Under the pieces are notes generated by a model. It was not told the DNA's origin, did not search any database, and worked only from the letters and a program-made list of their open reading frames with translations. The position numbers and the translations under genes are program-made. Positions 1-10,729 of a stretch of 64,000 nt of DNA are shown in pieces. Within the stretch, counting starts at the first letter, position 1, and each line of letters starts with the position of its first letter. The DNA is from Epiperipatus broadwayi (taxonomy: Eukaryota > Onychophora > Udeonychophora > Euonychophora > Peripatidae): NCBI GenBank assembly GCA_028023455.1, contig JAQFVV010000001.1, positions 26,344,426-26,408,425 of the forward strand. The letters are read 5' to 3'.

Positions 1-209
1 ATGATTTATTAATATTTTATTTATTTAATTTTACATAAACCAAACCATTTATTATTTATTAAACAGTTAGAATAGTAGATATTATCGTAAGATATTTTTA
101 TTGTTGATTATAATAAGATTATAAATATTTTAGCCCAGCGTAAACATTTTATCTGAGCTAGTTTATTTTTCTTATCATTATAAGTCCTAGTAGTGAGGGT
201 ACAATATGT
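1..209. other. AT-rich flank, no gene seen
   Basis: AT-rich sequence left of the first LTR element. I see no coding potential and no clear target-site duplication shared with the right flank of the element near 4558, which runs straight into a TA microsatellite. Confidence 0.6.
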
Positions 210-1699
210 TGTGAGAGAATGGGTTCGAACCCAGTCACAAATAACATTACCATTTGGTATTTACACATATATGTAGATGTAGATATATAATATTTAATTT
301 TTATTACTTGTTGGTGGTTACAAATATACAAATGCGGGGCAGGGACTCTGTCATTTTGAAATGATATATATGTGTGTGTGTGACAAATGTATGTATGAAT
401 GAATTAAGTAGTAGAAAAGAGAGAAATGAGATTTTTGTTTCACGTTTAAAAAAACTAGAGGTTTCCTGCAGAAATGAGATTTCACTTTCTTTTATGTACA
501 ATAAAAAGTTATGATAAAGATTTTCACATGTTAACCGGATCTGGTTATTCAGCATTTGAAACAGGAAGTAAAATCAAAAAGAAACTTCTAAAACAAATGG
601 AGGGGGCTATAAAAGAAAGTCACCCATAATGCATTTTGTCTTGGCCCTGCAGAGTTACAGCCACGAACAGTAAATGTAGAATATTAGAAGTCTTAATATT
701 TTTCTTACGTAATAGTGGATCTAAAAGAAATGTCGGGGTAAGTAAATACCGTATCGGATTCAAACCCCTATTTCCAACCACCTGTAGTTGCCTCACCCAA
801 TAACATCAAGATGCCTTGGAATAAAATATAATTCCCAACCTGAAACCAAGCTGAACCTCGTCAACCAACAGACATGAAGATCGGAAACTTTCGTATTGAA
901 TTACCTGTTATTACCTGTGATGAACGGAACTCTTTAAAATAAACAAATATGCTTCCACTAATTCCCTGGGAAACTCAGGTAAAGAACTTTAAGTACTGAT
1001 TTTTTTCTTTCTTTTGTAAAAAAAAGAAATTATTAACATCTAAATAAATGAATGTGAGAATCTAAGTAAATCTGATGAACTTTTCTTAGTCCTATTTAAT
1101 TGCGGACATAAATAACATAATTATTGTTGGAGGTCATGTGAAATAAACTTTTTTTAGTATCGACCTTCACTACTTGATTATGTGTGATAAATCTATTGGA
1201 AAGAATGACATATGTGTGCATGTATATATAAAAAATGACAGAGTAGTAATTTTTACATTTTTTTTATAATATTAAATACAGAATGAAAAGTAAAGTGTTG
1301 AATTGTTTATTTATTTATTTATTTTTATGTGTGTTTAAAGAGAACTATTAACCCCATTGGTAGCTACTCCCAGCTGTGATGCACCCGACCATGAGACTGA
1401 GCTAGCCGATGGTCAAAACCCCTCTCACATTATGTAAGATAGTGTTCTTGTTGGTAATATATTCACTTCATGTAATTCTTATATTCGTATAAGATTGGCA
1501 CTTAGAGTCATTCAGATGACCATAAATACATGTTGGGGATATATTACAGTTATGAGAATGAATCCAAAAGTTTTGAATAACCATATTAAGTCAAAAACAT
1601 TTTCATTAAATATAAATACATAGGCACATATGTTTGCTATATCGTAGATATATATTCGGTGGTGTACTCTATCTAGAGAGGTAATGGGTTTTGTTATAA
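210..1699 (+). repeat. 5' long terminal repeat, gag-only LTR element 1
   Basis: This stretch recurs almost base for base at 3070-4557, with only scattered substitutions and small indels. Two ~1.49 kb direct copies flanking a gag remnant and a purine tract define LTRs. It opens with TGTGAG, an A/T spacer, the 12-bp palindrome GGGTTCGAACCC and GTCACA, and ends at GTTATAA, a diverged version of the expected GTCACA end. TGGCATCCC starts two bases after the end (1701) and could be a primer binding site because it begins with TGG, but I could not match it to a tRNA. The opposite-strand reading frame at 304-555 lies in the LTR and is not called as a gene. Confidence 0.85.
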
Positions 1700-2136
1700 A
1701 TGGCATCCCAACTAAAGGGCTTCGAAGAGAAGTAGAGGGGAATGGGGAGAGTTATGAGATTTCAGAAATACGTTAATAAAGTGAAAAGTTTTATATTTTT
1801 ATTCAAGAAAGGATTGTTTAGATATATAGTTCAAATGAATCATTAAATAATTCAAAGTGCATTAGTTTGTTAAATTTATATCTATTAAGAAATAACCATT
1901 TTGTCAGTTCGTAGTTGCGTAGTAGGTCAAAGATATGCAATCTGTTATTTTTTGTTTGTTTAATTCGATGAGGTTTCGAGAGTTAAAGAGGCTAATAGGA
2001 AGGCAGTGCAGTATGTTGGGATGGGGGAGTGGGTCCAAGGCATTAATCAAAAGTAAAATAAAAAAAGAATTTTATGAAAACAAGGGCACAAAATAAAATT
2101 GAAAAAGAAGAACAGGAAAATATTTTGGAGTGAATT

Positions 2137-2989
2137 TTGAGAAAGCTTGAAAGTTTAGAATTAAGATTCAAAATAGAAAAGAGAATGGATAGATTAGAAC
2201 AGAAAGTGGAAATTAAAGACAAAAATGATTTGGGAGAACAGGAAGGTGAAAAAACAGATACAGAGAGCGGGAATGAACAGAAGCAGGGTGCTCAAGTAAA
2301 TCCCTCAGGAAAGCTGGCAGCGGTAATAGATCACGTGATGGTGCAAGAGAATGTGAATCGATTCCTAAAAATTCATCCATTCGCAGGTAGGATGGGGGAA
2401 GCACCTGTTGAGCATCTATGTAGCTTGAGAAAATTAGTATAAATCCCATGGCGGAAAAAAGTAAAATAATTATCACATGAGGCAATCTCACAGACAATGC
2501 TCAGTCGTGGTGGGGTGCACTTGGTCGACAGCTGGCTATTTTTGAAGAGTATCAAAAAAAGTCAGAGATGCCTTTTGTTCCGAGGATAGACAGGAGTTAA
2601 CATGCTATCAAATCATGCAAGAAAAGTTTAAAGAAGGTTGCAACGATAGCTATTCACAATTTTTTCATAAACAGGTGGCTAGATTGCGGACATTGGATGC
2701 ATGCAACCTGACAGAGTCATATACTATGCATTGTAAGACATAGCATGCCCATGAAAGTGGAACAGATGATCTTGGGGCAGGGAAAGCATCCATTGGAGAG
2801 ATCACTGAGTTGCTCAATGCCATTGACATGAGCTTGTATGACTACCGCGGTCATCGTGAAGCATTAAAAGAGGATGAAAGAGGGCGGAAAACAAGAATGG
2901 AGACCTTTCCAAAATGGAAACCCCTGAAAAAAAGAGACCACCTGAGAAGCCAAACTTCAGACCAGAAAAAGAAGCAGAGGGACACATGA
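2137..2989 (+). pseudogene. Decayed gag of LTR element 1
   Basis: Three pieces in different frames make up a gag-like protein. Piece 1 (2137-2442) is charged and coiled-coil-like (MRKLESLELRFKIEKRMDRL...). Piece 2 (from about 2448) contains NLTDNAQSWWGALGRQL, like the capsid segment with paired tryptophans before a conserved hydrophobic run. Piece 3 (2603-2989) contains SYSQFFHKQVARLRTL, then an in-frame TAG, then a basic tail rich in K and R. At least two frameshifts and two stops make it non-functional. The third piece resembles SYSQFY...RQVNHLRSL in the gag of the minus-strand element at 30.0-31.25 kb, so the two elements share a lineage. No zinc knuckle is visible. Structural gag role is inferred. 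Confidence 0.65.
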
Positions 2990-3055
2990 GGCAAGACAGA
3001 TAGTGTTGTACCAAAATGAGCCGTTCAAAATACACAAAAGTATTTGAAGGCTTTT

Positions 3056-3066
3056 GGAGGAGGGGG
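3056..3066 (+). promoter_or_regulatory. Polypurine tract of LTR element 1
   Basis: GGAGGAGGGGG lies three bases upstream of the TGTGAC start of the 3' LTR. This is the expected place for the plus-strand primer tract. Confidence 0.7.
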
Positions 3067-3069
3067 TAT

Positions 3070-4551
3070 TGTGACAGAATGGGTTCGAACCCAGTCACAA
3101 ATAATATTACTAATCGGTATTTAAACATATATGTAGATGTAGATATATAATATTTAATTTTTATTACATGGTGGTGGTTACAAATACACAAACGCAGGGG
3201 AGGGACTGTCATTTTGAAATGATATATATATATATATATGTTTGTGACAAATGTGTGTGTGAATGGATTAAGTAATTGAAAAGAGAGAAATGAGATTTTT
3301 ATTTCACGTTTAAAAAACTAGAGGTTTCCTGCAGAAATGAGATTTCACTTTCTTTTATGTACAATAAAAAGTTATGATAAAAGTTTTCACATGTCAACTG
3401 GATCTGGTTATTCAGCATTAGAAACAGGAAGTGAAATCAAAAAGAAACTTCTAGAACAAATGGAGGGGGCTATAAAAGAGAGTCACCCATAATACATTTT
3501 GTCTTGGCCCTGCAGAGTTACAGCCCTGAACAGTAAATCCAGAATATTAAAAGTCAATATTTTTTTTACGTAATGGCGAATTTAAAAAAAATATCAGGGT
3601 AAAAACATACCATATCAGATTCAAAGCCCTATTTCCAACCAACTGTAGCTGCCTCGCCAAATAACATCAAGATGCCTTGGAATAAAATATAATTCCCAAC
3701 GTGAAACCAAGCTGAACTTCGTCAACCAATGGACATGAAGATCGGGAACTTTCGCATTGAATTACCTGTTATTACCTGTGATGACCAGAACTCTTTAAAA
3801 TAAATAAATATGCTTCCACTAATTCCCTGGAGAACTCAGGTCAAGAACTTTAAGTACTGATTTTTTTTTCTTTTATAAAAAAAGAAATTATTAACATCTA
3901 AATAAGTGAATGTGACAATCTAAGCTAATCTGATGAAATTTTCTTAGTCCTATTTAATTGCGGACATAAATAACATAATTACTGTCGGAGGTCACGTGAA
4001 ATAAACTTTTCTTAGTATTGACCTTCACTACTTGATTAGTGTGATAAATCTATTGGAAAGAATGATGTATGCGTGCATATATATATAAAAAATGACAGAA
4101 TAGTAATTTTTACATTTTTTTATAATATTAAATACAGAATGAAAAGTAAAGTGTTGAATTGTTTATTTATTTATTTATTTTTATGTGTGTTTAAGGGAGA
4201 ACTATTAACCCCATTTGTAGCTACTCCCGGCTGTGATGCCACCCGACCATGAGACTGAGCTAGCCGATGGTCAAAATGCTTCTCACGTTACGTAAGATAG
4301 TGTTCTTGTTGGTAATATATTCACTTCGCGTAATTCTTATATTTGTATAAGATTGGCACTTGGAGTCCTTCGGATGACCATAAATATGTGTTGGGGATAT
4401 ATTACAGTTAGGAGAATGAATCCAAAAGTTTTGAATAACCATATTAAGTCAAAAACATTTTAATTAAATATAAATATGTAAGCACATATGTTTGCTATAT
4501 AATAGATATATATTTGGTAGTGTACTCTATCTAGAGAGGTAATGGGTTTTG

Positions 4552-4557
<6 letters not shown>
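3070..4557 (+). repeat. 3' long terminal repeat, LTR element 1
   Basis: Second copy of the LTR at 210-1699. Its start preserves a full inverted repeat: TGTGAC (3070-3075), GGGTTCGAACCC (3081-3092), GTCACA (3094-3099). Near the 3' end is the segment with CTATCTAGAGAGG shared with the first copy. The right edge dissolves into a TA repeat at 4555-4584, so the target-site duplication cannot be read. Confidence 0.85.

Positions 4558-4584
<27 letters not shown>
4555..4584. repeat. TA microsatellite at LTR edge
   Basis: Uninterrupted TA/AT dinucleotides begin directly at the end of the 3' LTR. Confidence 0.9.
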
Positions 4585-4588
<4 letters not shown>

Positions 4589-5249
4589 TTTTACACTTGC
4601 ACTTTAAATTAGTGAAAAATTTGTTTTATATGTATTTATACAGTAATTTTCTTGATTAATACATAAAATTTCCTTAATTACTTCAAATATAATTATAATA
4701 AAGTATCTAAATTATTCCAATAATTAAATGATGTGTATATTTCTATATCTAATCAAGACTACAGATAGTATTAAATTTTTTCTAATGCTATTCTGCACTC
4801 ACAAATAAACAAAAAAATACAGAAATAGAAATTTACTAACCTTTGTGATTGGCTAATATTAACCAAAAGCAATTAAATTGATGAACATTCATTTACTAAA
4901 TCATTTACATACTATAATTAAATACTCAATTGTTTTTTAAGCAGAATCAAATGATCTAAAATTAAGAAGCAATAGACTATGCATTAAGCAATCATCTTTT
5001 ATATTCCATCATTTGGAATCATTGTATTTCAGTAAAATTAATGCCTATGATAGAACTGAGGCAGATTAAATTTAATATAAAAAAATAAACTCAAATATAA
5101 CTGACATCAAAAGGACATAGTTTTATGGCAACTAAATATTTATAATTCATGCAAATAATTTACAAACACGTTTGGATTTTAAAGAATCTTATCACTCTAT
5201 CATGTATTTAAACCATCCATTAAAAAAAAAAACTATTATCATGTCTACA
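4585..5249. other. AT-rich spacer, no gene seen
   Basis: AT-rich DNA with no convincing reading frame, RNA gene or terminal repeat. Short A and T runs only. Confidence 0.55.
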
Positions 5250-6195
5250 GAGATTTAATCAAGAGTTTTCTAACTCAGAACAAATGTTGTGTAACTCATA
5301 TATATATAATCAACCCATTGTTATAGCAATGCCAAAGTTATACTGTGATTATATTTTGGAAAATAACCTGTGTGCTTACTATATATATAAGCTGGAAATA
5401 AATGAATTAGGAATGAAATATCCTTGTGCAAAAAATAATTATGTCAATAAAAAATGTATTTATTTAGTAAATATGTACTGATATATTCATTTAATTAATT
5501 TCCTCATGGTTAGAAAACAGATTACTTAAAAAAATCATTGAGAACATGATCTCAAAAATGTATAAATAAAACAAAAGAATTCCACATGTAAATAAAGTCA
5601 GCAATATGTAAAAGAGATGTGTCTCTCTTTCTCCCTCTCTTGTTCTTGTTGTAAGTAGAAAAAAAAGAATTAACTATTAAATTAAAAATTTATATAAGAA
5701 GTATCAATTTTTATTTTAATTACTTTGATTTATTAAAAATTATGAAAATACTCATTATATTCAGACAGTTTTTCAATATGGAACATTAGATTAGAACAAT
5801 GTGCACATCAGTTCTTATTCTCAGTACATTGTTCAGTGTTTTCCCTGACCAACTATTAAAAACTGCTAGGAAGGAAAAGAAAAAGAATCTTGCAGATAAA
5901 TTGCCAAGAAAGTTTTTTTTTTAAAGCAAAATAAAATACTATGTGTAACTATATTTAATGTTTAATGTGATAATAATTAAAAGTCGAAATATATTCGAAG
6001 CAAACAGACACAATGGTAAGATAGTCTAAAGGAAAGAAATTTAATATTTTATGTTTTTTTAATATTCAAGACAAATAAATAAAAGATATAATAAATTATA
6101 AAAGAATATGGAATAAAAAAGTGAAACTTGAGATTGTCAAGTAGGACAGTATATTGTTCATGAATGAAACTATTTTAATGAAGCAATAATTTTTA
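5250..6195 (+). repeat. Diverged direct duplication, copy 1
   Basis: About 0.9 kb here aligns with 10205-10330 joined to 10965-11830. Shared stretches include GAAAACAGATTACTT, GATGTGTCTCT, AAAAAAGAATTAACTATTAA and ATGAATGAAACTATTTTAATG. Divergence is clear, with many substitutions and indels. This copy lacks the foldback insertion found in the other, so it serves as an empty-site reference. The reading frame at 5284-5481 is not supported as a gene because the second copy does not keep it open. Confidence 0.7.
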
Positions 6196-6308
6196 TATAT
6201 GTTGTAAGAGATAGCTTTCAACCATCACACCTGTCCCAATTTCTTTCATAATGTTTGAATTCAGACCAAGTGGTAGGCAAATAATTTATCCTACATACCT
6301 ACTTATAC

Positions 6309-6457
6309 ACATGTAGTATATACATATATAAACATAAATATAAACTGATATGTTTGAGAAATTAATTCTTTTTTTGGCTATTATGAGAAAGCAAACAAAT
6401 TCATTATATACATGTAGTATATACATATATAAACATACATATTAACTAATATGTTTG
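6309..6457 (+). repeat. 48-bp direct repeat, period 101
   Basis: The block starting ACATGTAGTATATACATATA occurs at 6309 and again at 6410, followed each time by a near-identical AAACAT...TATGTTTG tail. Confidence 0.75.
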
Positions 6458-7628
6458 TCTATTGGTAGAAAATAATTAATTTACTTTTCTTCATTTAATA
6501 TCGTTAACTAAAATAATTACTTGACTTATAGAACAGACATAATCAAAGATCAAAATTATATGAGGTCAAAATTGTTGCTAAGTGATCGAATTTGGAATAA
6601 TGAAGATTAAATAAAAATGATAATAATAATGTTTTATGATTTGTCTTTTTTGGGTTAGTTTACAACAATAGATTTTAGCTAGTGCTAGGAAAACAGTAGA
6701 GCATTTCTCTTTACTTGTGATCTAACAACAGAACTGTCAGTACAAAGAAAAAAAATCTTTTTTGTTTTTTTGTTTTAAAAAAATGTACAGCATTTGAAAA
6801 GTAAAGAAACAGTAAAATCTTAATGTCTATATTTTAAAAGTAATCTAAAGTCTTTTTAATTTGGATAGAAGAAAAGTGGAAAGTTAAACTTTAATTTATA
6901 ATTATCAGAAATGAACTAGTGATTTAATTTATTCTGCAATATTGAATTCATTATTATGGAAATGATGCAAAGAAAATGTGAAACTACTAGAAATTGACTG
7001 TTTTCTTTAAAAGAAATTTTTATATATATTTAAGCCACAATAAATAATAATTAATTATAAAGGAATCATTACAATTTGTGTGGGGTAAGGAAACCAGTAC
7101 TGTAGGATGTTCCAAAGCTAGCTTCAATGTCATTATAAAATTATGAAATTAGGAAATTATGATATTTTAAAAGAACCATCAAAATGTCTATTTATAAAAT
7201 GCTGGTGAACATCAATCTTCAATGGATTTATATACATTCAGAAGAGCTAATTGGTATGTGTTTGTTTTAACCAAGCAGCATGAAATGCATAAATAATAAC
7301 AGAGTTGGTGAACAGGAACATTATACATAGAGATTGACATTTAAATTTATAAACTCTTAGCTGGAGATAAAATGCTTGCTTTCCTCAGGATAAATATATT
7401 TTGTTTCAATTCACATGATTATTATTTTTTTTGCTTTATTATTGCTATTTGAAAGTTTATGTATTGTAATTTTTTTATTGTGTGTTCAAGATTCATTTTT
7501 TCAAATTTGATCACCTGCAATTTAAAAGTGAAAACAGTGAATAGATATGTGTCATATGTTGATGTATGTTAAAAAAAAAAATCACAATCAATTAATACGA
7601 ATTATTTTTAATAAAAGTAAATTTACAG
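6458..7628. other. AT-rich spacer
   Basis: No coding, RNA or mobile-element signature recognised. It could be intron or intergenic DNA upstream of the small candidate exon at 7629. Confidence 0.5.
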
Positions 7629-7671
7629 ATTCCTCTGGAAATTCAACATTGATCCATCATGGCGACCTCAA
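7629..7671 (+). CDS. Candidate 43-bp exon with a start codon
   Basis: A short less AT-rich island is bounded by an acceptor-like TTTACAG (ending 7628) and a donor-like GTAAGG (from 7672). Inside, CCATCATGGCG gives an ATG at 7659 in a good initiation context, opening M-A-T-S with one base left over before the donor. This is the pattern of a first coding exon with a short leader. I cannot name the gene and found no clear next exon. The upstream pyrimidine tract is weak, and chance matches are possible in 64 kb. Confidence 0.3.
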
Positions 7672-8219
7672 GTAAGGTTTTTATATATTTAACATTGAGG
7701 GCAAACTTTAGGACAAGCAAAACTATATTATTTACTAATAAGTTTTAATAATATTTACTTTCATTTTGTTTTATTTCTGAGTGCACAATTAATCCACTGG
7801 AGTAAAATGTCTTTTTCATATCTTTCATTAATTTTACTAGGACTTACACACACAAATAGATGGGGGTGGGGCCATATATATATATTTTTTAATAAAAAAA
7901 TAGTTATAAATATATTTACCCTAGCCTAAAAATATCATTCTAATAATTACATTAATGGGGTAGTTTTAGAATTAGTGAACTCTCATTTTGCCTTTCTTTT
8001 TTTTTGTTTTATGTATATATTTAATGAATTATATAATATAATTTTGTATATAATATACTTCAAATTATTTTGGTTCTGTTGTGTGAAGCCATCAAAATGA
8101 TAGAAAACCATTCTTGATAAACGAATATTTATTTATTTTATTATTTTTTTGTTTGTAAATATTTATTATATATGTTGTTAATAAATGTATTAAGTTGTTT
8201 AAACCTAATCTGATCTCTT
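7672..8219. other. AT-rich spacer
   Basis: Simple A/T-rich sequence with poly-T and TATATA runs. No gene seen. Confidence 0.5.
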
Positions 8220-8420
8220 TTTGATCATCACCGTCATCATTGTGCATTTATACCACTAGATGCATCATCATTTGGGCATTTATTCCACTAAATGTTTGAT
8301 CATCACTATCATCATTGTGCAGTGATACCATTAGATGTTTGATCATCATCATTATGAATTTACACCATTAAAGGTTTAATGATCATCACCATTATTATGT
8401 ATTGTTCTTTTAAATAATTG
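8220..8420. repeat. Degenerate GATCATCA minisatellite
   Basis: About five imperfect units of 35-45 bp begin near 8221, 8263, 8295, 8338 and 8376. Units share TTGATCATCA, a run of CATCAT, then an ATACCA(C/T)TA(G/A)ATG-like end. Confidence 0.75.
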
Positions 8421-10204
8421 ATCATCAGTATTTTTCTATATCTATGCTTATACATGGGCATATTTAGTTAATAATTGAGTAATGCTATCCCTGAAGAGAG
8501 CTGACTGCAAGAACTCCCTTAGCTTAAATTCTGTGGTGTAATGGGGCCTAAAAAAGAGATGTAATGAATATGCATTAGTCTAGGTCATATTGAAACATTG
8601 TAAGTAAATTATGAGTTAGCATACTAAAAGTAGATGTGATTTGGAACTAGGCATTTCATTGTGACATCTTTAGCATCCTACTCGAAGGCTTAGGTCTGAC
8701 AGTAGTGAGATGTGTTCCCTTTGTTATATGCCATTCCTGATTCAGTAACATCTGACGTACCCAAATGTGCCATCAAATCATAAATTTAGGATATGACTTG
8801 TTGTGAGTTGGTTGACACATTGTATTCAAATCATCCAACTACTTAGCCATATTCACATCATTGTATGGTGTATCCCATGGTTCCGTTATAATATACATAT
8901 GTGAGAAGTTATAATGAACAATTAGAGATATAAAAGATTTAAATTTTTGACCTAATATCCAACTTGAGAAGTATTCAAAAGTGAATCTACAAATAATATT
9001 TTATTGATACATTATTTTTATTAATTTGTCTAATTATTATTTTATGCATATACTAAAGCAAGTATAGTTTATAATACTTTCCATTTTTTAAAAATACACA
9101 AATTAATTATATCAAATTATCACACTATTATAACACCATTTGTTTTATGTAACACATGATAATAATTATACAGGATTAATGTTACACATATAATTTTCAG
9201 AAAGAACACCCCCTATAACTTTGAAAATATGTTCCCCAGTATGTGAAATTTGGAATGCATGGTTATAGAAGCAGATGGTTGTTATTAACTGTCTTGGGGT
9301 GATTTTTATATATGAAACCCAAATACTACTTTTCAATTTTACCATTATATAATTATTGATTATTTATTTAACAGATTATTCTAAAACTATCATTTGCTTC
9401 TCATTTTTGCTTATCTGCAGCACCAATTGGCTGCTCTATGCACAGTTACCTTACATAAATCGGTCCCAACAATGTGTAGAGTCCAAAGATCCTATTATAA
9501 TAAAGAAAACTATGTGGTACAAAATAAAAGGATTTTTTTTAGAAAAACCAAAATTAGAAGGCAATATTAAAGTTGAATGACGAAAAATCTGGATAATATT
9601 GTGCAGGGGTAGAGAATGATGTGCTATTAATTCTTAAAATAAAAGAATAACAAATTGAAAATTGTTAAATATCTGTATACAGATACTTATGTTAATGCAT
9701 CTGAAGACAAAAAATAGTGAACAACAAATAATCATGGATTCATCTAGTACCATCAAAGTTCAGCCAATGAAGATTGAGTTAGTGAGTGAAGAAGAAAAGT
9801 TGACTGTATTAATATTGGAAGAGGAAGATGGAAGTAAAATATCTACTTCAGGTTGAAGTGAATAGTGTATGGATTAAGTCATCATGAAGGCTATCTAACC
9901 AATAAACAAATATATGGAGAGAGGTAAAATTAAGTTTACAAAAATTAAGGATGGCTTATTCCCTGTTAATCTTGGATCTGTTTGAAAAGAATAATGATCA
10001 TGGATAAAAGAAAGCACACTGGTTTGTAAAAATAAATAAAGAGATGTCAAACCTGAAAATGACTAATCCCAAAAATGATTTGAATCCAGAACATGACACG
10101 AAAAAATATATAATTAATAGTATACAATTTACCAGCTTGAGACAGAAAGCAAGAATGTCTCTAATTTTAAAACTTTATTTTAAAAAATGTCAAGAAAATA
10201 ATTT
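8421..10204. other. Spacer with two unsupported short frames
   Basis: Frames at 9356-9580 and 9662-9856 are open. The second is acidic (EEEKLTVLILEEEDGS), but neither has family similarity that I recognise, a clear start context or flanking splice sites that join them. CTTATCTGCAG at about 9410-9420 is acceptor-like. I leave both uncalled. Confidence 0.45.
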
Positions 10205-10576
10205 CACTTAAATTAATCAAGAATTGTCATTATGAAATGGAATGTTTTACAGTCCCATTGTCTCATTTTATGGAAGAGGATATATAACCATTATCATAGT
10301 GATGCCAAAATTACATTATGAATATTTGTCTGAAGATTTATAATGATGGTATATTATTAGATATGATATGTTGGACTATTGCCATCAAAATGAGTTAATG
10401 TTGAATGTATTAAAAATTGTAAACTTTATGTAAACTTTCCAAATATAAACAACTTGTTAGTAATAACCCACAAATAGACAACACAGGTTAGTAATTGCAC
10501 AATGTTTCAAGTAGTATTATTCTCCACTCTTCTTCAGATGTTGCTGGCCTATGTGCACAGTGACAATATTCGCTTA

Positions 10577-10644
10577 GAAGTTGAACTTGCACCTTTACCT
10601 TCTTGAATATCGAATTTAAAGCAAACACTCTACCAACTGAGCTA
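10577..10644 (-). promoter_or_regulatory. tRNA-like A and B boxes, left arm
   Basis: On the minus strand, TAGCTCAGTTGGTAGAGTG (10644 to 10626) matches the A-box consensus TRGCNNAGYNGG, and GGTGCAAGTTCAACTTC (10593 to 10577) is a B-box-like sequence containing GTTCAA. The spacing is that of a tRNA-derived SINE promoter. The acceptor stem is not conserved enough for a functional tRNA gene. Confidence 0.65.
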
Positions 10645-10661
10645 TTCTGCCTTTGACAGAA

Positions 10662-10729
10662 TAGCTCAGTTGGTAAAGTGTTTGCCTCAAATTTGATATT
10701 CAAGAATCTAAAGGTGCAAGTTCAACTTC
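10662..10729 (+). promoter_or_regulatory. tRNA-like A and B boxes, right arm
   Basis: TAGCTCAGTTGGTAAAGTG (10662-10680) and GGTGCAAGTTCAACTTC (10713-10729) repeat the left-arm promoter on the opposite strand. Transcription from here would run outward, away from the left-arm copy. Confidence 0.65.

Larger units (their letters stand above)
1700..3069 (+). mobile_element. Internal region of non-autonomous LTR element 1
   Basis: Only about 1.37 kb separates the LTRs, far too short for gag plus pol (usually 4-6 kb). It holds a candidate primer site at 1701, a decayed gag at about 2137-2989 and a polypurine tract (GGAGGAGGGGG, 3056-3066) just before the 3' LTR. No protease, reverse transcriptase, RNase H or integrase motif was found. 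The tract and gag both place the element on the + strand. I infer a gag-only, trans-mobilised element or a large internal deletion. Confidence 0.75.

Noticed and set aside
1069-1090. CTGATGA inside the LTR (also near 3932) as a hammerhead core
   Set aside because: No stem II plus GAAA follows at a workable distance, and no stem I partner exists.
2213-2555. Minus-strand frames of 60-94 residues
   Set aside because: Shadows of the plus-strand gag remnant.
2814-3212. 132-residue minus-strand frame
   Set aside because: It overlaps the gag tail, polypurine tract and LTR start, and no family is visible.
9356-9856. Two neighbouring plus-strand frames, the second acidic, as possible exons
   Set aside because: They are in separate frames without matching splice sites and show no recognisable domain.
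10488-10703. 71-residue minus-strand frame
   Set aside because: It lies wholly in the foldback arms across the tRNA-like boxes.
10577-10729. Functional tRNA genes
   Set aside because: A and B boxes are good, but the acceptor and anticodon stems do not pair, so these are SINE-type promoters.
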